64,000 bases of DNA from Trichocoleus sp. (lineage in GTDB: Bacteria; Cyanobacteriota; Cyanobacteriia; Elainellales; Elainellaceae). The position numbers and the translations under genes are program-made. Below the pieces are notes generated by a model, which was given only the letters and a program-made list of their open reading frames with translations, was not told the origin of the DNA and did no database searches. The stretch lies in assembly GCA_036702865.1 (NCBI GenBank), contig DATNQD010000059.1:310001-374000 (forward strand), written 5' to 3'. Below are positions 9,160 through 18,609 of the stretch, piece by piece. Each line of letters opens with the position of its first letter. Position 1 is the first letter of the stretch.

Positions 9160-9681
9160 ACCAAAGAATGCTGATGCTAAGTTTAATGCATTGCTGAATT
9201 GGCAGCTCAATTACGACTTGTGCAGTTTAGGGGTCAATCGCCATTTTATTCATTAATCATTCCTGCTCTGGATAGACTGCTGTTGCTTCATCAATTCAAA
9301 TTATCATCATTTAGGCTGCTCACCCGCTTCAACCTGAGTATCCTTTAGCGTCACAGCAGATTAAACTCTATCTCTAAGGAATTTAAGCAGAAATTTAGAG
9401 AATTTGCTTCATTAAATAGAACAGTCGAGAACTTTACCAGCTGTATCAGAGACGGTACACTCTGATACAAAATAGAAGCGCAAACCAGGGGAATGTAAAG
9501 AAAGTCAGAGCATCGGCTAGGATTCCGTTATCCTTACCGAGAATTAGAATACCTGGTTCGATTGCTTCTTCTCCTCACATCTAAAAGCAATGAGGTAATT
9601 TGGCTTCGCTTAGCCATACGGCCTGCTTTTAGGCAGCGATTCGATTTTATTAACCTTCAGTTCTCAACTCTTAGCGAAGTA
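9160..9681. other. Intergenic region upstream of natF
   Basis: About 520 bases with no supported gene. It holds the NtcA-like box and the perfect inverted repeat at 9443-9468, and otherwise AT-rich sequence. The leader of natF downstream of the box would be roughly 180 bases long. Confidence 0.5.
9443..9468 (+). promoter_or_regulatory. Inverted repeat containing an NtcA-type box upstream of natF
   Basis: GTATCAGA and TCTGATAC form a perfect eight-base inverted repeat around a ten-base spacer. The right half ends an exact GTA-N8-TAC at 9455-9468, the consensus for the nitrogen regulator NtcA. Twenty-two bases after the box lies GAATGT, only a weak match to the -10 TAnnnT. The site may be NtcA-bound, or it may be a palindromic operator for another regulator. 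Confidence 0.5.
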
Positions 9682-10779
9682 ATGGGTAAAACAACTATTC
9701 GTAAGTGGAGTTCTCTCCTCCTCGCTGCAACTTTAACCGTCGCAACGCTCAATGCTTGTACCTCTGCTGGCGGAAATGCAACTTCAGCGGATGGGTCAGC
9801 GTCTCCGGCTGACAATGGGGGTGCGAGTCGTCTAAATACGATCGCCTCTCGCGGTAAGCTGATCTGCGGTGTTGAAGGAACGATTCCAGGCTTTAGCTTC
9901 GTCGATTCCAGCGGCAAATACAGTGGCTTAGATGTAGATATCTGCAAGGCAGTTGCAGCCGCAATTCTGGGCGATCCCGAAAAAGTAGAGTATCGAAACC
10001 TTGATTCCACAGCACGATTCCCGGCTTTGCAGAACGGTGAGGTCGATATGCTCTCCCGGAATACAACCTGGACTTCGAGCCGCGATGCGGCAGGTGGTAA
10101 TGGTTTAGAGTTTGCCCCAACAACCTTCTTCGACGGGCAAGGTGTCCTGGTGCGGCAAGATAGTGGCATTAAGGATTTCAAAGGGCTAGAGGGCAAATCA
10201 ATCTGCGTTGAAACTGGAACGACGACCGAGTTAAACCTGGCATCTCGTGCCAAAGAACAGGGAGTCAACGTCAATGAAGTGAAGTTTCAGGACTCTAACG
10301 CTACGTTTGCGGCTTATCAAGAAGGACGCTGTGAGGCAATTACCTCCGATCGCTCTCAGCTTGCCGCTAAACGGACTGCCCTCCCAAATCCAGATGACCA
10401 TCTTCTGCTCGATGATGTTTTGTCCAAAGAACCGCTGGGTCCTGTAACGATCAACAACGACTCTCGCTTCTATGATGTGGTGAGATGGACGGTTTATGGA
10501 CTGTTTCAAGCAGAAGAATTTGGCATAACTCAAGCCAATGTGCAGCAAAAGCTGAAAGAGGCCAATCCGGATGTGCAAAACTTCCTGGGCACTCAGGGTG
10601 ATCTGGGCAAACAGTTGGGGCTGTCCAATGACTACATGGTGAAAGTGATTGAAGCTGTGGGTAACTATGGCGAGATCTACGAGCGCAACGTGGGCACAGG
10701 CTCGAAGCTAGGCATTGATCGGGGTTTGAATAAGCTCTGGAACGAAGGTGGTTTGATGTACGCTCCCCCTAACCGCTAG
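9682..10779 (+). CDS. natF: Amino-acid ABC transporter substrate-binding lipoprotein
   Basis: A periplasmic solute-binding protein of the general L-amino-acid type (AapJ/BztA; NatF of the Anabaena N-II system). The 365-residue protein has a signal peptide with lipobox LNAC (Cys26), then the family pattern GKLICGVEGTIPGFS and a type II binding fold. It captures polar, and likely acidic and neutral, amino acids for the permeases encoded next. ATG 9682 is chosen because it begins directly at the basic, hydrophobic signal (MGKTTIRKWSSLLLAATL); the frame upstream does not resemble a protein. An NtcA-like site lies upstream and a stable hairpin follows the stop codon. Confidence 0.93.
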   Translation: MGKTTIRKWSSLLLAATLTVATLNACTSAGGNATSADGSASPADNGGASRLNTIASRGKLICGVEGTIPGFSFVDSSGKYSGLDVDICKAVAAAILGDPEKVEYRNLDSTARFPALQNGEVDMLSRNTTWTSSRDAAGGNGLEFAPTTFFDGQGVLVRQDSGIKDFKGLEGKSICVETGTTTELNLASRAKEQGVNVNEVKFQDSNATFAAYQEGRCEAITSDRSQLAAKRTALPNPDDHLLLDDVLSKEPLGPVTINNDSRFYDVVRWTVYGLFQAEEFGITQANVQQKLKEANPDVQNFLGTQGDLGKQLGLSNDYMVKVIEAVGNYGEIYERNVGTGSKLGIDRGLNKLWNEGGLMYAPPNR

Positions 10780-10797
10780 ATTCTACTCAGTAAGCAG

Positions 10798-10828
10798 ATA
10801 AAGGCTTTCCGAACTGGAAGGTCTTTAT
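10798..10828 (+). promoter_or_regulatory. Intercistronic 13-pair hairpin between natF and natG
   Basis: ATAAAGGCTTTCC and GGAAGGTCTTTAT pair over 13 positions (two of them G-U) around the loop GAACT. No T-run follows, so it is probably a 3' end-stabilising or processing hairpin that keeps the binding-protein message more abundant than the permease part, rather than a full terminator. Confidence 0.65.
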
Positions 10829-10872
10829 CTAATCTGGGACAGTTGCGCTAACCCTCGGATCTCAAAACCTTT

Positions 10873-12045
10873 ATGACCCCGCTTACTGACCCCACCGAGA
10901 AAATTCCCCTTTGGCGAGATGATCGCTTTTGGAGAATTGCAATTCAGATCATTGTGCTGGTTGTTGTGGTTGCGATCGGGCTAATTTTGCTGGGGAACAT
11001 GAATCGCAATCTTCAACAGCTCGGACGCCAGTTTGAATTTAGTTTTTTACAAAACCGCGCCGGATTTAACATCGGCGAAAGTATTGTTCCCTACGAAACC
11101 AACGACACTTACTTCTGGGCATTTTGCGTTGGCTTTCTCAACACGCTGCGCCTGGTTTTGATCAGTTTGATTGTCACGACAGTAATTGGTGTTGTAGCAG
11201 GCATTGCTAGCTTTTCAGACAACTGGCTCTTACAGAAAATTAGCTGGATCTATGTCGAAATCTCTCGCAACATCCCGCCGTTGCTGCAGCTTTTTTTCTG
11301 GTATTTCGTCATCTTCTTTGGGCTGTCTCAGGGTGCTGCGGTGACTCGTCTGCCCGGATCGATTTTAGTCAGCAAGAAGGGGATTGTCATTCCCTGGCCA
11401 GCGAATACCAGTGCGACCTGGCTGTATCTAGCAGTTCTGACCATAATGGCGATCGTGGCAGTGCTAGTCTGGCGCTGGCGAATCAAGCTGATGGAAGAAC
11501 AGGGCGCGTCGGGCAAGCCACAGCAGTATACGCTCATTGGTCTGGGCATCATTGCGCTGCTAATTTTCCTGTTTGGGCTGGGCTGGCAGTTTCCCCAAGT
11601 GGCAGCTTCTGGCAACGTTGAAGGTGGGCTGCGAATGTCGCTGGAGTACAGCGCGATGATGATGGGGCTTGCCTTTTATACAGGCGGGTTCGTGGCAGAA
11701 GTGGTACGGGGCGGCATTCAGTCTGTTTCCAAAGGACAGTGGGAAGCTGCAGAAGCATTAGGGCTGCGATCGGGGTTACTGATGCGGTTGGTTGTCTTAC
11801 CACAAGCCCTGCGGGTCATTATTCCTTCGCTCAATAGCCAATATATCAACCTGGCAAAGAACTCAGTTCTGGCGGTCGCGATCGGCTATCCTGATTTTTT
11901 TGCCACAGGCTTAACCACCCAAAACCAGACTGGGCGGGCAGTTGAGTTCGTCCTGCTGTTAATGGTGGTTTATCTGTCGATGACGTTGAGCATTTCTTTA
12001 TTAATGAATCAATTCAACCGCTTGGTTCAAATTCGGGAGCGGTAA
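10873..12045 (+). CDS. natG: Amino-acid ABC transporter permease (NatG/AapQ type)
   Basis: An inner-membrane permease of the HisM/AapQ family, 390 residues, longer than a simple HisM protein because of extra hydrophobic segments and a large loop between the first and later spans, as in AapQ/BztB. The coupling-loop signature EVVRGGIQSVSKGQWEAAEALG, given here from its key residues (E-A-A-x-A-L-G), contacts the ATPase. It pairs with the next permease to form the channel. It follows natF by 93 bases and precedes natH by 48 bases, so the three form an operon. Confidence 0.92.
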   Translation: MTPLTDPTEKIPLWRDDRFWRIAIQIIVLVVVVAIGLILLGNMNRNLQQLGRQFEFSFLQNRAGFNIGESIVPYETNDTYFWAFCVGFLNTLRLVLISLIVTTVIGVVAGIASFSDNWLLQKISWIYVEISRNIPPLLQLFFWYFVIFFGLSQGAAVTRLPGSILVSKKGIVIPWPANTSATWLYLAVLTIMAIVAVLVWRWRIKLMEEQGASGKPQQYTLIGLGIIALLIFLFGLGWQFPQVAASGNVEGGLRMSLEYSAMMMGLAFYTGGFVAEVVRGGIQSVSKGQWEAAEALGLRSGLLMRLVVLPQALRVIIPSLNSQYINLAKNSVLAVAIGYPDFFATGLTTQNQTGRAVEFVLLLMVVYLSMTLSISLLMNQFNRLVQIRER

Positions 12046-12093
12046 GTTCGCTGTTTTTCAGTTCCTTCTGCTGCAGTTCGCTTTCTTTGCCTT

Positions 12094-13311
12094 ATGACAA
12101 CATCCCCGACCTCCAGTCCCTCCAGTTTGCCGCCGACGATTGCTGCGCTGACACCGATCGCCTGGATGCGAAAGCATTTGTTTAATAGCTGGCTGAACAG
12201 CCTGTTGACGATCGTGCTGGTGCTAATTCTGGGCAGAATGCTGATTAGCTTTGTCACCTGGGCAACCACGACTGCGAAATGGCAGGTTATCCCGGCAAAC
12301 TTGTCTCTGTTTTTTGCAGGGCGATATCCCTCAAGTGAATACTGGCGGCTCTGGATCATGCTGGGGATGCTCGTTTTCCTGGCAGGGGTGTCTTGGGGAA
12401 TTCTGGCGCGAAATGTGCCTCGCTTGCTAAGTCGTAATGTGCTGATTGGGCTTGGAATTGTTGCTGCAATTATCATTCTGATTCCGACTCCGCTGCCTTA
12501 TCGCCTGCTGCTGCTCGGTTTGGAAGCTCTGATGATTAGCTGTGCGATCGGCGGACAACGATTGGGTCGGCGCAGTCCAGGATTAGGTAAATGGCTATCG
12601 CTCGCCTGGATGCTGTCGTTTTTTGTGGCGCTCTGGCTGATGGCAGGCGGATTTGGGCTAAGACCAGTCGAAGGAACGGCTTGGGGAGGCTTGCTGTTAA
12701 CTGTTTTTATGGCAGTGGTCAGTATGGTTTTATCCTTTCCCTTTGGGGTGCTGTTGGCATTAGGAAGACAGAGTGAACTGCCAATTATTCGCTGGCTGTC
12801 CACGGTTTTTATTGAGATTGTACGAGGTACACCAATCCTGGCAACCTTGTTTATTGCTCTACTGATGGTGCCGCTCTTTCTGCCTGCTGGCTCTCAAACG
12901 GGGTTAGTGGCGCGGGGTATTATTGGGTTAACGCTCTTTGCGGCAGCCTATTTAGCCGAAACGGTGCGAGGCGGACTACAGGCAATTCCGAAAGGGCAAT
13001 ATGAAGCGGCGAGTGCTGTTGGGCTAAGCACCCCCTTGACTCTGGCACTGATTGTTTTACCACAAGCCCTGAAGATTTCGATTCCAGCAATTGTGGGTTT
13101 GTTTATTGACCTGGTACAAGAGACAACCCTGGTTTCGATCGTCGGCTTAGCTGAGTTGCTGGGGACAAGTCGATCGATTCTGGCTAACCCTTTGTACATT
13201 GGACGATACGCTGAAGTCTATTTGTTTATTGGTGTGCTGTATTGGACAATTTGCTACCTCATGTCTTGGGGCAGCCGCCGACTGGAACAGCAGCTTGATT
13301 CAGGGCATTAA
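12094..13311 (+). CDS. natH: Amino-acid ABC transporter permease (NatH/AapM type)
   Basis: The second permease, 405 residues, with additional N-terminal membrane spans before the conserved HisM-type core, as in AapM/BztC. The coupling motif [20 protein letters not shown] is followed by VG and lies near residue 290-312. The gene starts 48 bases after natG and its stop is followed after about 100 bases by the ATPase gene. It forms a heterodimeric channel with NatG. Confidence 0.92.
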   Translation: MTTSPTSSPSSLPPTIAALTPIAWMRKHLFNSWLNSLLTIVLVLILGRMLISFVTWATTTAKWQVIPANLSLFFAGRYPSSEYWRLWIMLGMLVFLAGVSWGILARNVPRLLSRNVLIGLGIVAAIIILIPTPLPYRLLLLGLEALMISCAIGGQRLGRRSPGLGKWLSLAWMLSFFVALWLMAGGFGLRPVEGTAWGGLLLTVFMAVVSMVLSFPFGVLLALGRQSELPIIRWLSTVFIEIVRGTPILATLFIALLMVPLFLPAGSQTGLVARGIIGLTLFAAAYLAETVRGGLQAIPKGQYEAASAVGLSTPLTLALIVLPQALKISIPAIVGLFIDLVQETTLVSIVGLAELLGTSRSILANPLYIGRYAEVYLFIGVLYWTICYLMSWGSRRLEQQLDSGH

Positions 13312-13414
13312 AGATTTGCCATCAGCCCCAGCGTTCGTCACACGCATGACAGGAATACTGGGAACAAATTGTTTAAATTGTTTTATTAAGGAATGCCTGA
13401 CAGGGAGAAACTCC

Positions 13415-14194
13415 ATGACCCAGCTTCAGCCTGAAACAAGCAGCAATGGTCAGACTTCAACAGAACCGATGATTATTGCTGAAAATGTCGAGAAATGGTA
13501 CGACAACCACTTTCATGTTTTGCAGGGAGTCAGCTTGACTGTGAGCAAAGGAGAAGTGGTCGTGGTGATGGGTCCTTCTGGCTCTGGAAAATCGACTTTT
13601 ATTCGCACCTTCAATGCCCTGGAAAGTTACCAGAAGGGCAGGATTGTCATTGATGGCATTCACTTGAGCCATGATGTCAAGAATATTGACGCAATTCGGC
13701 AGGAAGTGGGGATGGTGTTTCAGCAGTTCAATTTGTTCCCCCATCTCACCGTTTTGCAAAATGTCACCCTGGCTCCAATTTGGGTGCGTCGGTGGGCAAA
13801 GTCTAAGGCAGAAGAAATTGCGATGCAGCTGTTGGAGCGAGTCGGGATTCTGAATCAGGCACAGAAGTATCCAGGGCAACTCTCCGGTGGACAGCAGCAG
13901 CGGGTCGCAATTGCACGGGCGCTGGCAATGCAGCCCAAAATCATGCTGTTTGATGAACCGACTTCTGCACTTGATCCAGAAATGGTACGCGAGGTGCTGG
14001 ATGTAATGCGAACGCTGGCAGACTCTGGCATGACGATGGTCTGTGTAACGCATGAAGTCGGGTTTGCCCGAGAAGTTGCCGATCGCGTTGTGTTAATGGA
14101 CAGTGGTTTACTGATTGAAGAAGCGTCACCGACCGAATTCTTCAGCAACCCCAGAGAGGAACGGACGAAAAAATTTCTCTCCCAAATTCTTTAA
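13415..14194 (+). CDS. Polar amino-acid ABC transporter ATP-binding protein
   Basis: The 259-residue ATPase that powers the natFGH transporter (AapP/BztD/GlnQ family). Walker [10 protein letters not shown], the Q-loop, signature [16 protein letters not shown], Walker [14 protein letters not shown] and the switch histidine (CVTHE) are all intact. The frame is open back to 13199, overlapping natH, but ATG 13415 with AGGGAG ten bases upstream is the credible start. In Anabaena the ATPase for the NatFGH proteins (BgtA) is encoded elsewhere; here one lies in the operon. Its product could also serve other binding proteins. Confidence 0.93.
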   Translation: MTQLQPETSSNGQTSTEPMIIAENVEKWYDNHFHVLQGVSLTVSKGEVVVVMGPSGSGKSTFIRTFNALESYQKGRIVIDGIHLSHDVKNIDAIRQEVGMVFQQFNLFPHLTVLQNVTLAPIWVRRWAKSKAEEIAMQLLERVGILNQAQKYPGQLSGGQQQRVAIARALAMQPKIMLFDEPTSALDPEMVREVLDVMRTLADSGMTMVCVTHEVGFAREVADRVVLMDSGLLIEEASPTEFFSNPREERTKKFLSQIL

Positions 14195-14331
14195 TCCAGG
14201 CGTGAATGAATTTTTTCTAAATCCATCGCACTGAAATTGATCGTTTTGCACCGAGTTTGAGTAGAGTGAAACAGGTTCATTTTGACGACCCGATCGGCTC
14301 TTGAAGCGGCAGGCTGGGCAACAAGGAAGGT

Positions 14332-15408
14332 ATGTTTGAACTGATCACGCAACTCATTCTCCTGATTGCGATTTATTTTATTGTTCGCTACGTTTTACTC
14401 TCGTTTATCGATCGAAAATACCTGACCTGGTTGGGCGGCATTGTGCTGGTGCTGCTGCTGGTGCTGGCGTTTTTAAATCCCACTAACAATACAGTTGGAA
14501 TTCTCTGGTCGTTTGTCTCGTTTTTCCTGAAGCCGCTGGGTCTGGCGCTGGTGCTGCTGGGCTATTCGCTTCGGAAAGGCATGAAAGATATTCCGGGAAC
14601 TCAGGTGACCGCTGCCTTTCTAATTTTGCTGATCTTTAGCTTGCCGCTGACTGCCTACCTGCTAACGGCTCAAACTGAACAGCGATCGGTGATTGAAGTC
14701 GTGCAGCGCCAAGAGGCGACCAATCCTCCTCCCGGGCAGGCGATCGTCGTGTTGGGAGATGGTGCTCTACCCTCTTCTGCCTCACGCATTCGGACTCAAA
14801 TTACTCCCGGAGCCGGACTAACGACCACGCTGCTATCCCGCTTGCTATATACCGCCCAACTGTACCGTAGCCGCGCTTCGACCAATCCGCTTGTGATCGT
14901 TTCAGGAATTGGGGGGCAGTCGGGCAATGCGGCAGAGGTCAATAGCGACCAATCGATTACAAATTTGCTGGTCAGTAATGGAGTTCCCACCGATCGCATC
15001 CGGATCGATCGCAATGGCATTGATCCTCATAGCAGCGCTGTGGAAGTACGAAATATTCTGCAAACTGGCACATCTACAGACTGCCGGGAAGTTGTGGTTT
15101 GTGACAACAATGGCGTCAGCCCTTCACCTGGAGTCACCGTTGCCCCAAGAACGCCGATCGTCCTGGTTGCCCCTGCTCTCAGTATCCGCCGCACCGCTTC
15201 CACGTTTAGCCGCCTCAATTTCAGCGTTGTGGCTCGTCCCACTGATTTTTATGTCTTCCAGCTGCAGCGCGGCTTGCAGTTCGCCGCAGTCACCGATATC
15301 ATCCCCAGTGCCGAAGCTCTCGCCGTAACAACCCGCGCTGTCGATGAATATTTGGCGACCGTATATTACTTCCTGCGAGGCTGGTTAGCTGACCCGCTCA
15401 CGGTGTAG
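14332..15408 (+). CDS. YdcF/DUF218-family membrane protein
   Basis: A 358-residue protein with about four N-terminal hydrophobic segments (residues 5-110) followed by a DUF218 (YdcF/SanA/ElyC) domain. The domain starts at AIVVLGDGALPSSASRIR, near residue 137, and includes NPLVIVSGIGG and the acidic/His segment IDPHSSAVEVRN. Family members are linked to envelope polysaccharide or vancomycin-sensitivity phenotypes, and the reaction is not established. AAGGAAGG lies directly before ATG 14332. Confidence 0.8.
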   Translation: MFELITQLILLIAIYFIVRYVLLSFIDRKYLTWLGGIVLVLLLVLAFLNPTNNTVGILWSFVSFFLKPLGLALVLLGYSLRKGMKDIPGTQVTAAFLILLIFSLPLTAYLLTAQTEQRSVIEVVQRQEATNPPPGQAIVVLGDGALPSSASRIRTQITPGAGLTTTLLSRLLYTAQLYRSRASTNPLVIVSGIGGQSGNAAEVNSDQSITNLLVSNGVPTDRIRIDRNGIDPHSSAVEVRNILQTGTSTDCREVVVCDNNGVSPSPGVTVAPRTPIVLVAPALSIRRTASTFSRLNFSVVARPTDFYVFQLQRGLQFAAVTDIIPSAEALAVTTRAVDEYLATVYYFLRGWLADPLTV

Positions 15409-15522
15409 GAATAGGAGGACAGGTAGTAGGGGGTAGGTGGTAGGGATGAGAGATGAGTCGTTAAACTGAAGTGTTATCTGTTTCATCCTTCTCCGCATCT
15501 TCCCCCTCCCCCTTCTTCATCT
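15409..15522. other. Purine-rich then pyrimidine-rich intergenic tract
   Basis: The first 50 bases carry many G-runs (AGGAGG, GTAGTAGGGGGTAGG, GGTAGGG) and the end is a C/T-rich tract before the ATG at 15523. It is a low-complexity spacer of the kind common in cyanobacterial genomes. No terminator hairpin is evident. Confidence 0.4.
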
Positions 15523-17274
15523 ATGGCTCATTCTCGCTTTCAAACCCTGGCATCCTACATGCGTCCTCATTGGAAAAGTGCTGCCGTGGGAATCGCCGCT
15601 TTACTGGTGGTGAATGGGTTATCAGTCTATATTCCGCTGTTAATTCGGGATGGACTGGATGAGCTGCAGCAGAACTTTGATTTCAATCGCGTCATCTACT
15701 ATGCGGCACTTGTGCTGGTCTTGACGACGATGATGTGGTTCATGCGGATGCTGTCGCGGATCAGGCTGTTTGGGATTGGGCGACAGGTCGAGTTTGACTT
15801 GAAGCAGCGCATTTTTCACCACCTGCTGACGCTAGAGCCTGCCTATTTCACAGTCAACACGCCGGGTGATTTGATTAGTCGTGCCACGAGCGATGTAGAC
15901 AATATTCGTCGCTTGCTCGGCTTTGCTGTCCTAAGTACCGCAAATCTGATTTTTGCTTATTTGCTGACGCTACCCGCGATGCTGTCGATCGATGTTCGGC
16001 TAACTCTAGCGGCGATCGGCATTTACCCCTGTATTTTGATTCTGGTGCAAATCTTCAGCAATCGGCTACGAAATCAGCAGATGAGCGTGCAGCAAGAAAC
16101 TGCCAGCCTCAGTGATCTGATTCAGGAGGACATGAGCGGTATTGCGCTAATCAAAATTTACGCTCAGGAAGAAAACGAGCGGCGAGCCTTCCGCCAGATG
16201 AATCAGGAATTATTGCAAGCCAACTTGAAACTTTCCAAAACCCAAAATACGTTGTTTCCGCTGCTGCGGGGGTTAGCAAGCCTGAGTCAGTTAGCCCTGC
16301 TTGCGCTTGGCTTTGGTGAGATTGCAAATAATCAGCTCAGCGTCGGAAACTTTGTGGCACTGCTGCTGTTTGCCGAACGGCTGGTGTTCCCGACAGCGCT
16401 CCTGGGCTTTACAATCACGGCTTATCAACGGGGTGAGGTGAGCGTCGATCGCTTGGAGGCAATTCTGTCAACGGAGCCACGGATCAAAGATGATCTAGCT
16501 GCGATTGATTTGCCTCGATCGGCAGTACGAGGTCGGATTGATGCGCGTCACTTGACCTTTACCTATCCGGGTGCAGACAAGCCTGCCCTAAACGATATCA
16601 ATTTCACGATCGAACCCGGAGAAACGGTTGCAGTGGTAGGTCCGATCGGTTCGGGGAAAAGTACCTTAGCGAATGCCCTGCCCCGTCTGCTGGAAATTTC
16701 CCCCGGTCAGCTTTTTCTTGATGACCAAGACATTACCCAAATTCAGCTGCCTGATCTCCGTGCCGCAATCGCTTATGTCCCTCAAGAAAGCTTTCTGTTT
16801 AGCACCACTATAAAAAACAATATTCGCTATGGCGACCCGGTGAGCGAACAGCCTGAAGTGGAATATGCGGCAAAGCAGTCTCAAATTCATCCAGAAATTC
16901 TTAACTTTCCGGAGCAGTATAAAACGATCGTAGGTGAAAGGGGAATTACGCTTTCAGGCGGTCAACGACAACGGACTGCACTCGCAAGAGCACTACTGGT
17001 TGATGCCCCTGTGCTGATTCTGGATGATGCCCTCTCCAGCGTGGACAACCAAACGGCAACTGAAATCCTGCAAAATTTGTCGCAGGGCACAGAGCGTAAA
17101 ACAGTGGTGTTCATCTCTCATCAACTTTCTGCTGCTGCTACCACCGATCGCATTCTTGTTATGGATCAGGGACACATTGTGCAGGCAGGAACGCATAGCG
17201 AACTAATCGTTCAACCGGGGCTTTATCAACAGCTTTGGGATCAGCATGAGTTGAGAGATATGCAGGCGAGCTGA
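15523..17274 (+). CDS. ABC exporter, fused permease and ATPase (MsbA-like)
   Basis: A 583-residue half-transporter of the lipid/drug exporter type that works as a homo- or heterodimer in the inner membrane. The N-terminal 310 residues hold six hydrophobic spans (ABC transporter type 1). The ATPase part has Walker A GPIGSGKST, signature LSGGQRQRTALARALL, Walker B VLILDDALSSVD and the H-loop FISHQ. Substrate cannot be told from sequence; lipid or peptide export is typical. It stands alone between a G-rich spacer and the rpmB terminator region. Confidence 0.9.
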   Translation: MAHSRFQTLASYMRPHWKSAAVGIAALLVVNGLSVYIPLLIRDGLDELQQNFDFNRVIYYAALVLVLTTMMWFMRMLSRIRLFGIGRQVEFDLKQRIFHHLLTLEPAYFTVNTPGDLISRATSDVDNIRRLLGFAVLSTANLIFAYLLTLPAMLSIDVRLTLAAIGIYPCILILVQIFSNRLRNQQMSVQQETASLSDLIQEDMSGIALIKIYAQEENERRAFRQMNQELLQANLKLSKTQNTLFPLLRGLASLSQLALLALGFGEIANNQLSVGNFVALLLFAERLVFPTALLGFTITAYQRGEVSVDRLEAILSTEPRIKDDLAAIDLPRSAVRGRIDARHLTFTYPGADKPALNDINFTIEPGETVAVVGPIGSGKSTLANALPRLLEISPGQLFLDDQDITQIQLPDLRAAIAYVPQESFLFSTTIKNNIRYGDPVSEQPEVEYAAKQSQIHPEILNFPEQYKTIVGERGITLSGGQRQRTALARALLVDAPVLILDDALSSVDNQTATEILQNLSQGTERKTVVFISHQLSAAATTDRILVMDQGHIVQAGTHSELIVQPGLYQQLWDQHELRDMQAS

Positions 17275-17417
17275 TCAAGTTACAGAAATAAATTCTTGAT
17301 ATTGCACTGACTTGATATAGCACTTAGATGCAAAAGATGCAGACTATTAACGATTTGCATCCATCAGCAATTGCGAAGCCCACAAGTTGCTTAAAATCCC
17401 CAGAAAGCACAAAACGA

Positions 17418-17457
17418 GGGATCTTTCACAGTACAGGATTGTACCCGGAAGATCCCT
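17418..17457 (-). terminator. Terminator of rpmB
   Basis: On the minus strand AAGGGATCTT pairs with the AAGATCCCT-type arm about 25 bases away (eight to nine pairs), followed by CGTTTTGTG. It lies 25 bases beyond the rpmB stop codon. The loop itself contains a small GTAC/GTAC inverted repeat. Confidence 0.6.
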
Positions 17458-17481
17458 TGATTTGGCTGACATGCAAGTTGC

Positions 17482-17718
17482 CTAGAATTTGTTGAGGTTG
17501 ATCCCCAGTTCTTTGGCAGCAGCATCTAAGCCTTTGCTGGTCACAGTCTTGAGCGCTTTAGTAGACAAACGAAGGTTGACCCAACGCTTTCCTTGCTCCC
17601 ACCAAACCCGCTTTTGTTGCAGATTAACTTCCTGCAGCTTTTTGGTACGGCGATGAGAGTGCGAAACCGCATAAGCGTTGTTTGCCTTCTTGCCGGTTAA
17701 ATCACAACGACGAGACAT
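17482..17718 (-). CDS. rpmB: 50S ribosomal protein L28
   Basis: A 78-residue, basic ribosomal protein of the large subunit. The family start [20 protein letters not shown] and the segment [20 protein letters not shown] are both present. ATG 17718 is the conserved start; the frame continues four codons further upstream. It is monocistronic with its own terminator. Confidence 0.97.
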   Translation of the reverse strand: MSRRCDLTGKKANNAYAVSHSHRRTKKLQEVNLQQKRVWWEQGKRWVNLRLSTKALKTVTSKGLDAAAKELGINLNKF

Positions 17719-17869
17719 AAGAGTTTCCAAGGTGGAAGGACACGATCGACTATTGTACCAACCGATAAAACCGAAGGGGAAGAGTAATCAGAAAATTTGT
17801 GGAACTGAGTGAAGGAGCGATGCAGAGAATGGTGTCGAAATTTGAGTCGAAACTTGAGTCAAAAACGAG

Positions 17870-18205
17870 TCAGCGATTCAGGCTCTTGAGGCTGAGGGGA
17901 ACCATTTCGCCTTGAGTGGTTAATCCCAAAAGCATGGACTCGTTGGGCTTGATGCGCTGCCCAGTGAGTGCACAGTGTTCTTCTTGGTTGGCTTTCGCTT
18001 GGACAGTGGCACGAATTTCTGCAACGGTTAGCTGGGGTTGGTGGTCATTCGACTTTTGCTGCACATAGTTCCACAAAATATCGCGGATGAGAGCCTGATA
18101 ACCCTGATTGCCTGATAGCGCTTTCAATTTCTCTTTCAGTTCTCGCTCCAAGCGAATGCTAGTGACTTCCATCTCTGTTGTTGCAGTGCGATTCAGTGTA
18201 TACAT
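17870..18205 (-). CDS. Ribbon-helix-helix-like DNA-binding protein
   Basis: A 111-residue protein. Residues about 13-50 (VTSIRLERELKEKLKALSG, then YQALIRDILWNYVQQ) look like a ribbon-helix-helix domain: a short beta strand with alternating polar residues followed by two helices. The C-terminal half (CALTGQRIKPNESMLLG) is conserved-looking but unassigned. GGAGGA lies seven bases before the ATG at 18205. RHH proteins commonly repress their own promoter; an inverted repeat at 18278-18292 lies upstream. The frame open back to 18325 is not likely translated. Confidence 0.72.
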   Translation of the reverse strand: MYTLNRTATTEMEVTSIRLERELKEKLKALSGNQGYQALIRDILWNYVQQKSNDHQPQLTVAEIRATVQAKANQEEHCALTGQRIKPNESMLLGLTTQGEMVPLSLKSLNR

Positions 18206-18277
18206 GGTTTTCCTCCAGAAATGAATAGATGGATCAAACGATGGTTGAACTCCCCAGCAAGGGTGGACATCGCCGTA

Positions 18278-18292
18278 ATACAAGTGTAGTAT
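18278..18292. promoter_or_regulatory. Candidate operator for the RHH-like gene
   Basis: ATAC and GTAT form an inverted repeat around AAGTGTA, with TACA/TGTA nested inside, 73 bases upstream of the RHH-like start codon. Short paired half-sites of this size fit ribbon-helix-helix dimers. This is inference from position and symmetry only. Confidence 0.3.
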
Positions 18293-18609
18293 GTTAAATG
18301 TGAGATGCAAGTTTTCCTTCTGCAAGGTTTCGCCATGAGTCCTCTATTGTTTCACCACTGCTTACAACCGATCGCGCTTCGAGTGCGTTCCAGGTTAGTG
18401 CCGTGGCAGCAATTTGGCAATATGGCGAGTTGCCTGAGTAGGTTTGCCGCAATGAGTCTCGCTGTGCTTGAAGTTCTGATAAGCAGCGATCGACTCATCC
18501 ATAGACTCGATCTGCCAATTTCTGGGCGCATATCTAAACAGCTCAGTTGGGAAGACAGGCTTTTGGGATACGAGTTAGCAGGCAACCTGCCAGTGCATCC
18601 AAGCGGGAG

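Noticed and set aside
9568-9585. TCTCCTCACATCT resembles the unpaired core of the Yfr1 small RNA
   Set aside because: The flanking stems and the 3' terminator hairpin of Yfr1 are absent and the match is imperfect.
13199-13414. Longer ATPase start overlapping natH by over 100 bases
   Set aside because: The upstream residues are Cys/Ile-rich and unlike any ABC ATPase; ATG 13415 has a good ribosome site.
18578-18590. Segment AGCAGGCAACCTGCC looks a little like the B12 box of cobalamin riboswitches
   Set aside because: The rest of the riboswitch core (GGTG-type and CCGC-ACTGT elements) is missing, and the gene downstream is an unknown protein without a B12 link.
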